DNA from: an uncultured Prevotella sp.
GTDB lineage: Bacteria; Bacteroidota; Bacteroidia; Bacteroidales; Bacteroidaceae
NCBI GenBank assembly: GCA_937895845.1
Contig: CALBLK010000020.1
Span: forward strand, 1-64,000
Length of the DNA: 64,000 bases
Direction of reading: 5' to 3'
Under the pieces are notes generated by a model. The model worked only from the letters and a program-made list of their open reading frames with translations, ran no database searches and was not told the DNA's origin. Position numbers and translations under genes: made by a program. Below, piece by piece: positions 56,183 to 64,000 of this stretch; position 1 is the stretch's first letter, and every line of letters begins with the position of its first letter.

Positions 56183-58333
56183 TTAGTACCAGTCTTCCGA
56201 ATATTGGTCGTTGTTCACCACGCTTGTGGGCACCATTTCGATGAAGTCAAGCTGCCACTTGAGGTCGGGATCCTCGATAACACTCTTGATGCGCAACCAG
56301 TGGTCGTCGCTCTGGCGGTAGCGGTCGGTACCCAGAATCAGGCGCAGCGTGACAACGTTGTCACCACGGCAGTTGGCACCCTCCTCGTCGCCCGCGGACA
56401 CATTGGAACCGCCAAAAAATCCAAACGGGGCACGCATATAGCCGCGGTTGCGCATAGCCTGGTCGGTGGCCACGCCACGGTCGTCCTCCTCGTAGAACTT
56501 GGTCCAGCCAATGAGGGGGTCGTCTGCATCGATACGCACATCCAAGGGGATGCCCATGGCCACCATCGAGTTCTTGGCGCTGCTGTTGCCCATGTAGAAC
56601 TGCATCATGCCGCCATGCTTCATCGGCGAGTAGAAGATGCGGAACTCGTAGTCGCCCGTGGGCACGGGGGGGATGCGCACGGCAAGGTCGTAGCTGCTGC
56701 CCCAGCCCTGGAATGCATCTCCCTGATAGGCGCGGTACCAGCCCTTTACGTTGATACGGAGCGCGGTGGTGTTGCTGTAGCACACCACATTGTCAAAGAA
56801 GTTGAGGGGGAAAGCGATACGCGCGCCTGTGATTCCGCCACTCAGTTCCTTGGCCTCGTTCATGGTCATGTAGCGGAAACCGTTGTTGATAATTTCCGGG
56901 AGGAACGTGTACGAGTCAAAGCGCAGACGCTCCTTGAGCACGCCGTTGGGCACCTTGCTGTCGTAAACCAGCATGCTCTTGAGCGGAATGATGTAGCCAT
57001 TGCGCGTGGCCGACTTGTCCTTGATAGACTCATCGGGGTTCTGCACCTCCACGCCCTCAGACTCAATGGGGTGCATGGCGTCCGACCCGTAGGTGCCCAC
57101 CTCGTCGGTCAGGGTGTTGTTGCGCACCCAGCGGTTGATAAATATCCTGGAGCCCTTCGTGTTGCGCGGGTTCCATATCTTCATCAGGGTGTGCGGCAGC
57201 ATCGTCTCATAGTAGTCGTAAGGCTCGCCACCGTTACAGTAGTTCCACTTCACCCCGGCGGGAGGGTTCTGGTTTCCGCTGCCCGGCTTGAGGAACACCA
57301 GCTGGTTGTAAGGCATGCCGCAGTAAAGGATGTGGTAGGCCACAAACATGTTCAGCACGTTGAACCGGTTGGTATAGTCATCGCCCTGGCTCACCTGGAT
57401 GCCCTTTTCCGACACATAGTCATACCAGCCGGCAGCGCCGCCGTACACCTTCTTGCAGTATTCCACCAGGCCGTCAAAGCCCGTCTGGGTGATGCCCTCG
57501 GCCTTGAAAGCCTTTTCCATCACCTCGTCGCTCTCGGCAAACACGGTGTATTTCACGTCACAGTTCTTGGGCCAGTAGCTCTCCTTGTTGCCGTCGGACA
57601 CATCCTTTGCGTCATTCAGCTCATACTGGATGACCTTTCCGGTCTCGTCAACCTTCTGTGTGAGGCTGACCGAGTCCGAGAGGCCGGTGCGCCGCATGGC
57701 CTCCGCAAAGATGGAGAAGCCGTCAAGGCCGGCGAACACATCGGAGATTTTGCTGTTGTTGCGGGGCACCACCTTGTCCAGCCGGTAGAGGATGCCGTTG
57801 CTGGCCTCCACCTCGCCGCTCACGTCGTTGCTGCCCAGGATGCGCGCCTGGCTGTTGAGCAACACCAGGCCCTCGCTGTCCACGCTGCTCGTTATGGAGC
57901 GGCGCAGCATCGTTGTGATGGTCTTGCCGCTTCCGCCGAGGTCGCTCAGCTGCTGGGGCGTGGATACCAGGTGGTACAGGGCGATGTCATTGCACAGGCT
58001 GTCCGACAGTCCCTCGAGCGAGTTCTCGGTCATCGAGTTGTGGTTTTCGCTTGTCTTGTCGTTGTACAGGCTGTCAATGTAGGATGCCACGGCCCGGTTG
58101 TTCGGTGCGAAGCAGGTGTACTGGCCGTACGACTTCATCATACGGTCCATGCCACTGCGCTGCAAGATGTAGTTGAACGAGGCCAGCGAGGTGTCGTTGT
58201 CTATCATCGCGCCAATGGTCTCCTGGGTCTCCGTGAAGCGGCTCGACTCGTCAGGCTCCGGGTTACAGGCCGCGAAGACGAGGGCCGCGAAGGCCATTCC
58301 GCCAACAATTTTCTTATTTCTGATGATATTCAT
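56183..58333 (-). CDS. Fasciclin (FAS1)-domain lipoprotein (first)
   Basis: The 716-residue protein has lipobox VFAAC and two FAS1 domains. The first (about 35-195) has SLASFNYILQRSGMDRMMKS, YTCFAPNNRAV and NGILYRLDKVV. The second (about 200-480) has GFSIFAEAMRRTGLSD, YTVFAESDEVM and MFVAYHIL. The C-terminal 230 residues form a beta-rich region with YEFRIFYSPMKHGGMMQFYM, possibly a carbohydrate-binding-like fold. It follows the SusD gene of pair 1 by 36 bases. Like its neighbour it is probably on the outer-membrane surface. Ligand unknown. Confidence 0.87.
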   Translation of the reverse strand: MNIIRNKKIVGGMAFAALVFAACNPEPDESSRFTETQETIGAMIDNDTSLASFNYILQRSGMDRMMKSYGQYTCFAPNNRAVASYIDSLYNDKTSENHNSMTENSLEGLSDSLCNDIALYHLVSTPQQLSDLGGSGKTITTMLRRSITSSVDSEGLVLLNSQARILGSNDVSGEVEASNGILYRLDKVVPRNNSKISDVFAGLDGFSIFAEAMRRTGLSDSVSLTQKVDETGKVIQYELNDAKDVSDGNKESYWPKNCDVKYTVFAESDEVMEKAFKAEGITQTGFDGLVEYCKKVYGGAAGWYDYVSEKGIQVSQGDDYTNRFNVLNMFVAYHILYCGMPYNQLVFLKPGSGNQNPPAGVKWNYCNGGEPYDYYETMLPHTLMKIWNPRNTKGSRIFINRWVRNNTLTDEVGTYGSDAMHPIESEGVEVQNPDESIKDKSATRNGYIIPLKSMLVYDSKVPNGVLKERLRFDSYTFLPEIINNGFRYMTMNEAKELSGGITGARIAFPLNFFDNVVCYSNTTALRINVKGWYRAYQGDAFQGWGSSYDLAVRIPPVPTGDYEFRIFYSPMKHGGMMQFYMGNSSAKNSMVAMGIPLDVRIDADDPLIGWTKFYEEDDRGVATDQAMRNRGYMRAPFGFFGGSNVSAGDEEGANCRGDNVVTLRLILGTDRYRQSDDHWLRIKSVIEDPDLKWQLDFIEMVPTSVVNNDQYSEDWY

Positions 58334-58369
58334 AGCTGAAAAGTCCTAAATCTTTGTTCGTTAATTCAC

Positions 58370-60142
58370 TCAGTTCTCATCGGTGTACATCGGGTTCTGG
58401 CGCAGCCAGGGCTTGCAGGTGATGATGTCCGTATGGGGGATGGGCAGGTAGAGGCGCGGTTCCTCCTTCATCTTGTTGGTTCGCGCGCTGCCGTTGTCAT
58501 ACTTGCTTCCGACGATATCCAGGAAAGTCTGGTAGTTCTTCATGTAAGAGCCCTGGTCGGCGAGCATGGTGGAATAGCTGCACGGCGTGTCCTGGTGGCG
58601 GTAGTTGTAGCGCAGCAGGTCAAACCAGCGCTTGCCCTCGAAGCAGAGCTCGCGCATGCGCTCCTGCAGCACGAGGTTTTCCATCCTGCTGGCGTCACGG
58701 GCCAAGCCCTCGCCATAGAGCGCTGCCGACCACTGGCTCTCGTCAAGCGACCGCTTGTAAACCTGGTTGACCAGCTCCAGCGCAGCCTTCAGCTTTTCGC
58801 TGTTGGCCGTGGCTGTCTCTTCGTCTGCCTCCTCGGGGGCGTTGTTCACCTGGGCCACAAGGGCCTCGGCTTTCATCAGCAGCACGTCGGCCAGACGGTA
58901 AATCAGGAAATTCTGGGAATACTGGTTGAACGGACGTGGGGTTATAAAGGCGCTAGACCCCTTGGATGGCGGGGTGCCTCCCGTATAGTAGGCCTGGGTT
59001 GAGGTGAACTTGCCCACATTGAAAGAGGTGGCTGTTCCGCTGCCCACGCCCACGCAGTTGTTCCAATAGCGCGCGTCATACTGGTTGAGATAAATGGCAT
59101 CGGTAGCATCACCGGTCGAAGAGCTCTTCAGGCTTCCGAAGTTCATTGTGGCCTGCAGGAATGGGGCGCCGCTTCCATTGCTGGTGTTGCTGTAATACAG
59201 CTGGGCCAGCGCATTCCAGGTGTCCGAGTTGCCGCTGCTGTAGTTGTTGTAGTTGTACTGCACCTCCAGGATGCTCTCCTCCGAGTTGCCATTGCCATAG
59301 AGGTCGGTGAAAGCCGCACCGCCGAGCGTCATCGGGTAGTCCAGCTTCTGGATGGTGCCGTCGCTGGCCTGCTGGCTCTTCTTCGAGGCAATCACCTTGT
59401 CGCAGTAGTCCACGCACGCCTGGTAGTCGGCGTCGCTGTGAAGCACCGAGCCGCGCCACAGGTAGATGTCGGCCAGGATGGTCTGGATGGCATCCTTTGT
59501 TATCAGGCCCACGCGCTTCCACCCCGTCATCTGGGCAGACAGTGCGTTCTTCTCAGCCTCCTGCAAGTCACTGATGCAGCGCTCGAGCACCTCTGTCGGA
59601 GGCAGCTGGGGAATCACCATGTTCTGGCTGGAGGTCATGTAGGCCGTTGTGGTATAGGGCACATCGCGGAACGTGCGCACCAGGTAGAAGTAGCACAAGG
59701 CCCTGAGCGCCAGCATCTGCGAGCGGTCTGTCAGGTAGTCGCCCTCGGTGTAGGCGGGGTCGATGTCCATCACGCCAGGCGCCTTGGCCAGGACGATGTT
59801 GCAGTAATTGATGACCGTGTAAATGGAAGCCCAGTTGGAGAACATGTTGGTGGTTTCGATGTTCACCTCGTAAATCTGGTTCAGGGCAATCATCGTGCTG
59901 TTCGAGGCGCTCACGCCCGAGTTGGGCTGCAGCTCGTCCGAGCGGAAGTCGCCCCACACCATCAGCCGCTGCTGCACGGGGTTGGAGGCAAACTGCTGCA
60001 TGGCTCCGTCGACCATCAGCGACACGTCCGACTTGGACTTCCAGAAATCCTCGTCAACGGTCTTGTCGTTGGGCAGCAGTTCCATGTCCATACAGGAGCT
60101 GGCGAGGAGCGCGCCCATTATCATTGAAAGATATTTTTTCAT
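58370..60142 (-). CDS. SusD/RagB-type outer-membrane lipoprotein (pair 1)
   Basis: This 590-residue protein starts at the ATG at 60142, chosen because MKKYLSMIMGALLASSC is a normal lipoprotein signal; an in-frame ATG four codons earlier also exists. SusD helices are visible (ALRALCYFYLVRTFRDVPYT near 147-168; IYRLADVLLMKAEALVAQ near 405-422), as is the C-terminal RagB motif (MRELCFEGKRWFDLLRYNYR near 495-515). It follows its SusC partner almost without gap. The two proteins would form a lidded TonB-dependent importer. Confidence 0.93.
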   Translation of the reverse strand: MKKYLSMIMGALLASSCMDMELLPNDKTVDEDFWKSKSDVSLMVDGAMQQFASNPVQQRLMVWGDFRSDELQPNSGVSASNSTMIALNQIYEVNIETTNMFSNWASIYTVINYCNIVLAKAPGVMDIDPAYTEGDYLTDRSQMLALRALCYFYLVRTFRDVPYTTTAYMTSSQNMVIPQLPPTEVLERCISDLQEAEKNALSAQMTGWKRVGLITKDAIQTILADIYLWRGSVLHSDADYQACVDYCDKVIASKKSQQASDGTIQKLDYPMTLGGAAFTDLYGNGNSEESILEVQYNYNNYSSGNSDTWNALAQLYYSNTSNGSGAPFLQATMNFGSLKSSSTGDATDAIYLNQYDARYWNNCVGVGSGTATSFNVGKFTSTQAYYTGGTPPSKGSSAFITPRPFNQYSQNFLIYRLADVLLMKAEALVAQVNNAPEEADEETATANSEKLKAALELVNQVYKRSLDESQWSAALYGEGLARDASRMENLVLQERMRELCFEGKRWFDLLRYNYRHQDTPCSYSTMLADQGSYMKNYQTFLDIVGSKYDNGSARTNKMKEEPRLYLPIPHTDIITCKPWLRQNPMYTDEN

Positions 60143-60156
60143 GCTACAAGTCATAT

Positions 60157-63100
60157 TTAGAATCCAATGTTAATACTTGCGGTAAACTGCTTTGAGCGCG
60201 GAGTCTGCGAGTTGTCCGAAGCCACGCCGTAACCCTTGGGCGACACCTCGGGGTCTGTGCCGCTATACTTCGTCCAGCAATAGAGGTTGTCCATGGAGAA
60301 GTAGAGCTGCAGCTGGTTGAGTCCGAACCGCTTGATGGTCTTTTTCGGGAACGAGTAAGCCACCTGGAGGTTCTGGAAGCGCACAAACGAGCCGTCCTCC
60401 ACATAGCGGTCAGAGCCTTGCCAGTTGTAAGCCGTGTTGTACATGGCGCGCGGCATGGGCGTGTCGTCGCCGTCCTTGCGCCAGCGGTAGTTCACCGTCG
60501 CGCTCTGGTTGTAGGTTGTGAACATCTTTTCCAGGTCCATCCGGGCGAAGTTCACCACCTTGTTGCCGAAGCGGTACATGAAACGTCCCTTCACGCTGAA
60601 GTTTCCGTATCTGAGCGTCAGGTTGAATCCGCCGTTCACCTTGGGCTGCGAGCTGCCGAGGTACACCACGTCAAGCTGGTTAATCTGGCCGTCGTGGTTG
60701 ATGTCCTCGTAAATGGCGTCACCGCCCTGGAACTGGTAAGTGGTGCTGCCCTCGTCATAGTTGTATACCAGCCGCTTGGGCTTGCCTGTCTCCTTGTCCA
60801 TGAGCACACGTCCGTTGGCGTCGGTTGCCACGGGGGCCGTCCAGCCGCTGGCCAGCTTGTCGTTGATCCAGGCCTCGTACTCGCCTGTGGTCAGTCCGTT
60901 CTCCTTGCGGTAGTTCTCCAGATACTCATACGAGTACTGGTAGACGCCCTTGTAGCGGAAGCCGAAGATGGATCCGAGCGCGGCGCCCAGCTGCACGCGC
61001 TGCACATACGAGCCGCGCGAGGTGGCAGTCCAGTTGTTGGAGTTGTTCAGGCCGGCCAGCACCGTCTCGTCCATCTCCGTGAGCTTGTTCGAGTTCTGGG
61101 CCACGTTGAAGCTGGCGCTCACCGAGAACTTGCCCCTCTTGATGAAGTCGCGGGCGTTGAAGTTCATCTCCCATCCCTCGTTCTTCATCGTTCCCACGTT
61201 GGCGTAAGACAGTGTGGGGAAGCCGGTCATTGTCGGCACGCTCAGGTTTGACATCAGCAGGTCGGTGGTCTTCTTGTTATAATAGTCAAAGTCAATCTCG
61301 TACTTGTTGTTGAACAGGCCGAGGTTGAAGCCGAGGTTGTACGACTCTGTCTTCTCCACGTTCAGGTCGTCCAGCTTCATGCCGTCAATCGAGGCCACGG
61401 GCACCCAGCCCACGGTGGGTCCGTACTCTGCGCTGCTGGTGTTGTAGCTGTTATAGAAGAGGTAGTCCTTGGAAGGCTGACGGCCCACGATACCCCAGCT
61501 GGCGCGGAGGCTAAGCAGGGACACCGCGCTCTGCAAGGGCTTGAAGAACTTTTCCTCGCTGATGTTGTAACGCAGCGACACACCCGGCGAGTAAACCCAC
61601 TTGTTCTTCGGGCCGAGGCGCGACGTACCGTCCATACGCAGCGAGAAGTTGGCCACGTAACGCTCCTTGTAGGAGAGGAAGCCGTTGAACAGCAGGTTCT
61701 GGCTGTTGTACTTCGAGCTGCTGCTGGTCATCGAGCTGAGGTCGGCCGGCACCGTGGGGGCGGAAAGCCCGGTGGGCACCTGCCGCATGGTCACCGACTG
61801 GCTGGTGTATTTCTCTGTGCCCAGCTCATACTGCGCCATCAGCTGTCCGTTCCAGTCCTCGTTTCCAAAATACGGGGTGTAGGTCAGCGAAGTGCGGCCA
61901 TTGATTTTGAAGCGGTTCGACTCCGACGTTGCCGACACATTGTAGCTGTCAGTCGCGTTGTTCAGCGGGGCGTCAACAAGGGCGGCGGGGCAGTACGAGG
62001 GAGAGCTGTTGGCATAAATGTCGAAATAGACGCGGCCGTTGAACGTGAGTCGGTGCGTGCCCTCGTCAATGCCCAGCAGCTCGTACTTGATGTTGAAGTC
62101 GGGGTTCAGTCGGTACACCTTCTCACGCTTTGAGGCCAGGTTGGCGATGGCCACGGGGTTGCCCAGCGAGCGGATGTCGCGGAGCTGGTAGGAGGAATAG
62201 TTGCCCATGGCCGGCGTGAGCTTGCTCGACTGGTCGGTATAGTTCATGATGTAATAGTCGCTTGTGTTCGAGCCGTCAGCGTTCTGGCGGTAAACCGACA
62301 TGTTCGGCGCCAGCTTCTGGGCGATGCCCAGCAAGTCCTTGTAGTTGCGCTGGTTGTCGGTGTAGGTCAGCGAGAAGTTGGTGGTGAAGCGGATACGCTC
62401 GCTCACGTTGAAGTCAAGTGCCAGGCGGGTGGTGAAGCGGTCGAGCACCTGCTTGATGATGGTACCCGTCTGGTGGGTGTAACCGGCACTGATACGGAAG
62501 GTGGCTTTCTGTCCGCCGCCCGAGAGGTTCACGGAATAGTCGTGCTTCTGTCCGAACTGTGTCACCTCGTCCACCCAGTCGGTGTTGTTGTTCCAGTTCT
62601 CCGACTCGGCCCAGCGGTCGCCCAGATAGTTCAGCTCGTAGATGTCTGTCGTGGCGTTCGAGGCCTGCTGCGGGTTGTAGAAGGCCTCCTTCATGAGCAT
62701 GGTGTAGTCATCACCGTTGAGCAGGTGGTAGCCTTCGGGCTGCCATGTGCCTGAGAACATATACTTGAAGTTGACGCGGGTCTTTCCGCGCGCGCCGCGC
62801 TTGGTGTTAATCTTGATCACACCGTTCGAGCCGTTCACGCCCCACACGGCCGTGGCGGCGGCATCCTTGAGCACCGTGATGCTGGCGATGTCCTCCACAT
62901 TGACCGAGAGCAGGGAGGCATACTGCTCCTCGGTGGCGTTGGAGAAGTCGAAATTGTCGTCGGGGTTGTCAAATATCTGGTCGTCCACCACAATCAGGGG
63001 GTTGGAGTTGCCGTTGATGGTGGTCACACCGCGCAGTCGCATGGTGGTGCCGGCGCCAAGGTTACCCGAGTTTGACACAATGTCCAAGCCGGCAATCTCG

Positions 63101-63558
63101 CCCTGCAGGGCCTCGTCGGCCGAGGTGAACGAGAGGCCCTCCACCGATGACATGTCCATCATCTGCTGCGACACGGCCACCTCTTTCTTCGACATCATCA
63201 GTCCGCCGGTGTTCGAGCGCTTCGCCTTGATGGTCACTTCCTTCAGGGTGGTCGACTCGGGTTCCAGCTTCACCTTGAACGAGGTCTGGCTGCCAATGGC
63301 CAGCACCTTGGTCTTGTCACCCACATAGGAGAACCGCAGTTTGTTCTTCGGGCTCTTCACCTGCATGGAGAAGTTGCCGTTGAAGTCGGTCTGCGAGGCC
63401 GAGACGATACGGTTGTTGGCATCCACCTCGACAACGTTGGCCATCATCACCGGGCCTTCGTTGTCTGTCACCGTACCCGATATTCGCTTGGCCTGCGCCA
63501 GCACAGCCTGACTGACCATGCAGCACAGGGCGGCGAACAATAATCTTCTTATCTTCAT
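60157..63558 (-). CDS. SusC/RagA-type TonB-linked outer-membrane protein (pair 1)
   Basis: The 1133-residue transporter has a signal peptide ending at VLAQ. A carboxypeptidase-like domain (ISGTVTDNEGPVMMANVVEV, about 25-105) and a plug follow (MRLRGVTTINGNSNPLIVVD, about 173-192; ITVLKDAAATAVWGVNGSNGVIKINTKRG). The barrel ends in RSKQFTASINIGF. It differs much from the other SusC here, so the two pairs are not a recent duplication. It begins 11 bases after the fasciclin gene that runs off the window. Confidence 0.94.
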   Translation of the reverse strand: MKIRRLLFAALCCMVSQAVLAQAKRISGTVTDNEGPVMMANVVEVDANNRIVSASQTDFNGNFSMQVKSPKNKLRFSYVGDKTKVLAIGSQTSFKVKLEPESTTLKEVTIKAKRSNTGGLMMSKKEVAVSQQMMDMSSVEGLSFTSADEALQGEIAGLDIVSNSGNLGAGTTMRLRGVTTINGNSNPLIVVDDQIFDNPDDNFDFSNATEEQYASLLSVNVEDIASITVLKDAAATAVWGVNGSNGVIKINTKRGARGKTRVNFKYMFSGTWQPEGYHLLNGDDYTMLMKEAFYNPQQASNATTDIYELNYLGDRWAESENWNNNTDWVDEVTQFGQKHDYSVNLSGGGQKATFRISAGYTHQTGTIIKQVLDRFTTRLALDFNVSERIRFTTNFSLTYTDNQRNYKDLLGIAQKLAPNMSVYRQNADGSNTSDYYIMNYTDQSSKLTPAMGNYSSYQLRDIRSLGNPVAIANLASKREKVYRLNPDFNIKYELLGIDEGTHRLTFNGRVYFDIYANSSPSYCPAALVDAPLNNATDSYNVSATSESNRFKINGRTSLTYTPYFGNEDWNGQLMAQYELGTEKYTSQSVTMRQVPTGLSAPTVPADLSSMTSSSSKYNSQNLLFNGFLSYKERYVANFSLRMDGTSRLGPKNKWVYSPGVSLRYNISEEKFFKPLQSAVSLLSLRASWGIVGRQPSKDYLFYNSYNTSSAEYGPTVGWVPVASIDGMKLDDLNVEKTESYNLGFNLGLFNNKYEIDFDYYNKKTTDLLMSNLSVPTMTGFPTLSYANVGTMKNEGWEMNFNARDFIKRGKFSVSASFNVAQNSNKLTEMDETVLAGLNNSNNWTATSRGSYVQRVQLGAALGSIFGFRYKGVYQYSYEYLENYRKENGLTTGEYEAWINDKLASGWTAPVATDANGRVLMDKETGKPKRLVYNYDEGSTTYQFQGGDAIYEDINHDGQINQLDVVYLGSSQPKVNGGFNLTLRYGNFSVKGRFMYRFGNKVVNFARMDLEKMFTTYNQSATVNYRWRKDGDDTPMPRAMYNTAYNWQGSDRYVEDGSFVRFQNLQVAYSFPKKTIKRFGLNQLQLYFSMDNLYCWTKYSGTDPEVSPKGYGVASDNSQTPRSKQFTASINIGF

Positions 63559-63569
63559 AGTACTACGCT

Positions 63570-64000
63570 TTAAAGTTGGTTCTTAGCTTTGAGTCTTTTG
63601 TAAACCTTGTGTGCGCGGGCCTTTGCGCCCTGGCTGCTCCATTCGCCGTCATAGCGGTCGGTTCCGCTGTGCCAGTTCATCGGCTCGGCCAGCTCGTGAA
63701 TCACACAGAACGAGGAGGTGGTGATCTTGCTGGCCGCATTCACTTTCTCTCCGTCAAACCAGTAGTCGCGGGCCATCAGGTTCGACAGCCGCTCGCCCTG
63801 GCCGGCGTCAATGTGGTGCGGGGTGCCATGGTTGTCGGTCACCACGAGCTTGCCGTCGCCGCCGCTCACCTGGTTCGCGTAGGACACGCCCACCTCGTCA
63901 GACAGCATTGTGCTGAACTTTCCGCCGGCAACCACGTTGTCGGCATACACCGAGACACTCTGGAAGTGGTAGCGCAGGAAGTCGCGAATCACGCCCAGCT
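63570..64000 (-). CDS. C-terminal part of a fasciclin (FAS1)-domain protein
   Basis: The frame is open to the window edge; only the last 143 or so residues are present. They match the end of a FAS1 domain: VIRDFLRYHFQSVSVYADNV, a glycine-rich strand (VSGGDGKLVVTDNHGTPHHI), LMARDYWF and SFCVIHELAEPMNW, followed by a basic tail (KARAHKVYKRLKAKNQL). It is the third fasciclin protein of the operon and the first gene visible in it. Start and promoter lie beyond the window. Confidence 0.82.
   Translation of the reverse strand, partial: LGVIRDFLRYHFQSVSVYADNVVAGGKFSTMLSDEVGVSYANQVSGGDGKLVVTDNHGTPHHIDAGQGERLSNLMARDYWFDGEKVNAASKITTSSFCVIHELAEPMNWHSGTDRYDGEWSSQGAKARAHKVYKRLKAKNQL

Noticed and set aside
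56204..58339. A 711-codon plus-strand frame antisense to the first fasciclin gene
   Set aside because: Same codon-bias artefact; the minus-strand product has a lipobox, FAS1 domains and fits the operon.

Overview
The window comes from the chromosome of a Bacteroidota bacterium, most likely a GC-rich member of the Prevotellaceae (Prevotella in the broad sense). The evidence is the SusC/SusD outer-membrane uptake pairs, proteins with C-terminal type IX secretion sorting domains, BspA-type leucine-rich repeats, a C10 peptidase, a DUF4834 protein, and many intergenic regions carrying the Bacteroidota sigma promoter (TTTG, 19-21 bases, TAnnTTTG). No rRNA, phage or transposase gene was seen.

Left part (1-16 kb): a minus-strand tripartite RND efflux operon (membrane fusion protein, pump, TolC-like channel) is followed by an lpxA-like acyltransferase. 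Next come a CCA-adding tRNA nucleotidyltransferase and a small lipoprotein, then a plus-strand housekeeping run: DUF1599 protein, DoxX-family membrane protein, triosephosphate isomerase, SPOR protein, folE and a small membrane protein. The DoxX and isomerase genes form one uninterrupted reading frame. tadA and birA are divergent from a symmetric pair of overlapping promoters, and pyrH follows.

16-24.4 kb: two secreted glycosidases (GH27 and GH78) lie in tandem, then a 1080-residue leucine-rich-repeat surface protein with a strong promoter and terminator.

24.4-27.3 kb: a tRNA-Arg(ACG) borders an A+T-rich island holding an EcoRI-type restriction-modification pair. The methyltransferase is intact. 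The endonuclease gene matches EcoRI along its whole length, with the catalytic residues at the same positions (Asp91, Glu111, Lys113), but codon 46 is an amber stop. A decayed XRE-type regulator and an array of 22-bp repeats follow.

27.3-38.5 kb: phospholipid genes (psd, pssA, DUF4834), dnaE, trxA, a small acidic protein, clpB, a protein joining two esterase folds, and a metal-binding-domain protein.

38.7-49 kb: a C10 peptidase and a 1501-residue fibronectin/adhesin-type protein in one operon, both with sorting domains; then a TonB-dependent receptor with a small lipoprotein.

49-64 kb: one long minus-strand operon with two SusC/SusD pairs and three fasciclin-domain proteins, the last cut by the window edge. 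No glycosidase is linked to it, so its substrate cannot be read from the sequence.

Three kinds of non-coding repeat were found: two 22-bp tandem arrays 22 kb apart that share unit and terminal sequence; a roughly 90-bp dispersed element present three times near gene ends; and a short hairpin motif (core TGTTTCGGCC or GGTTTCGGCC/CGTTTCGGCC) in five intergenic regions, in two of them between the -33 and -7 promoter elements.
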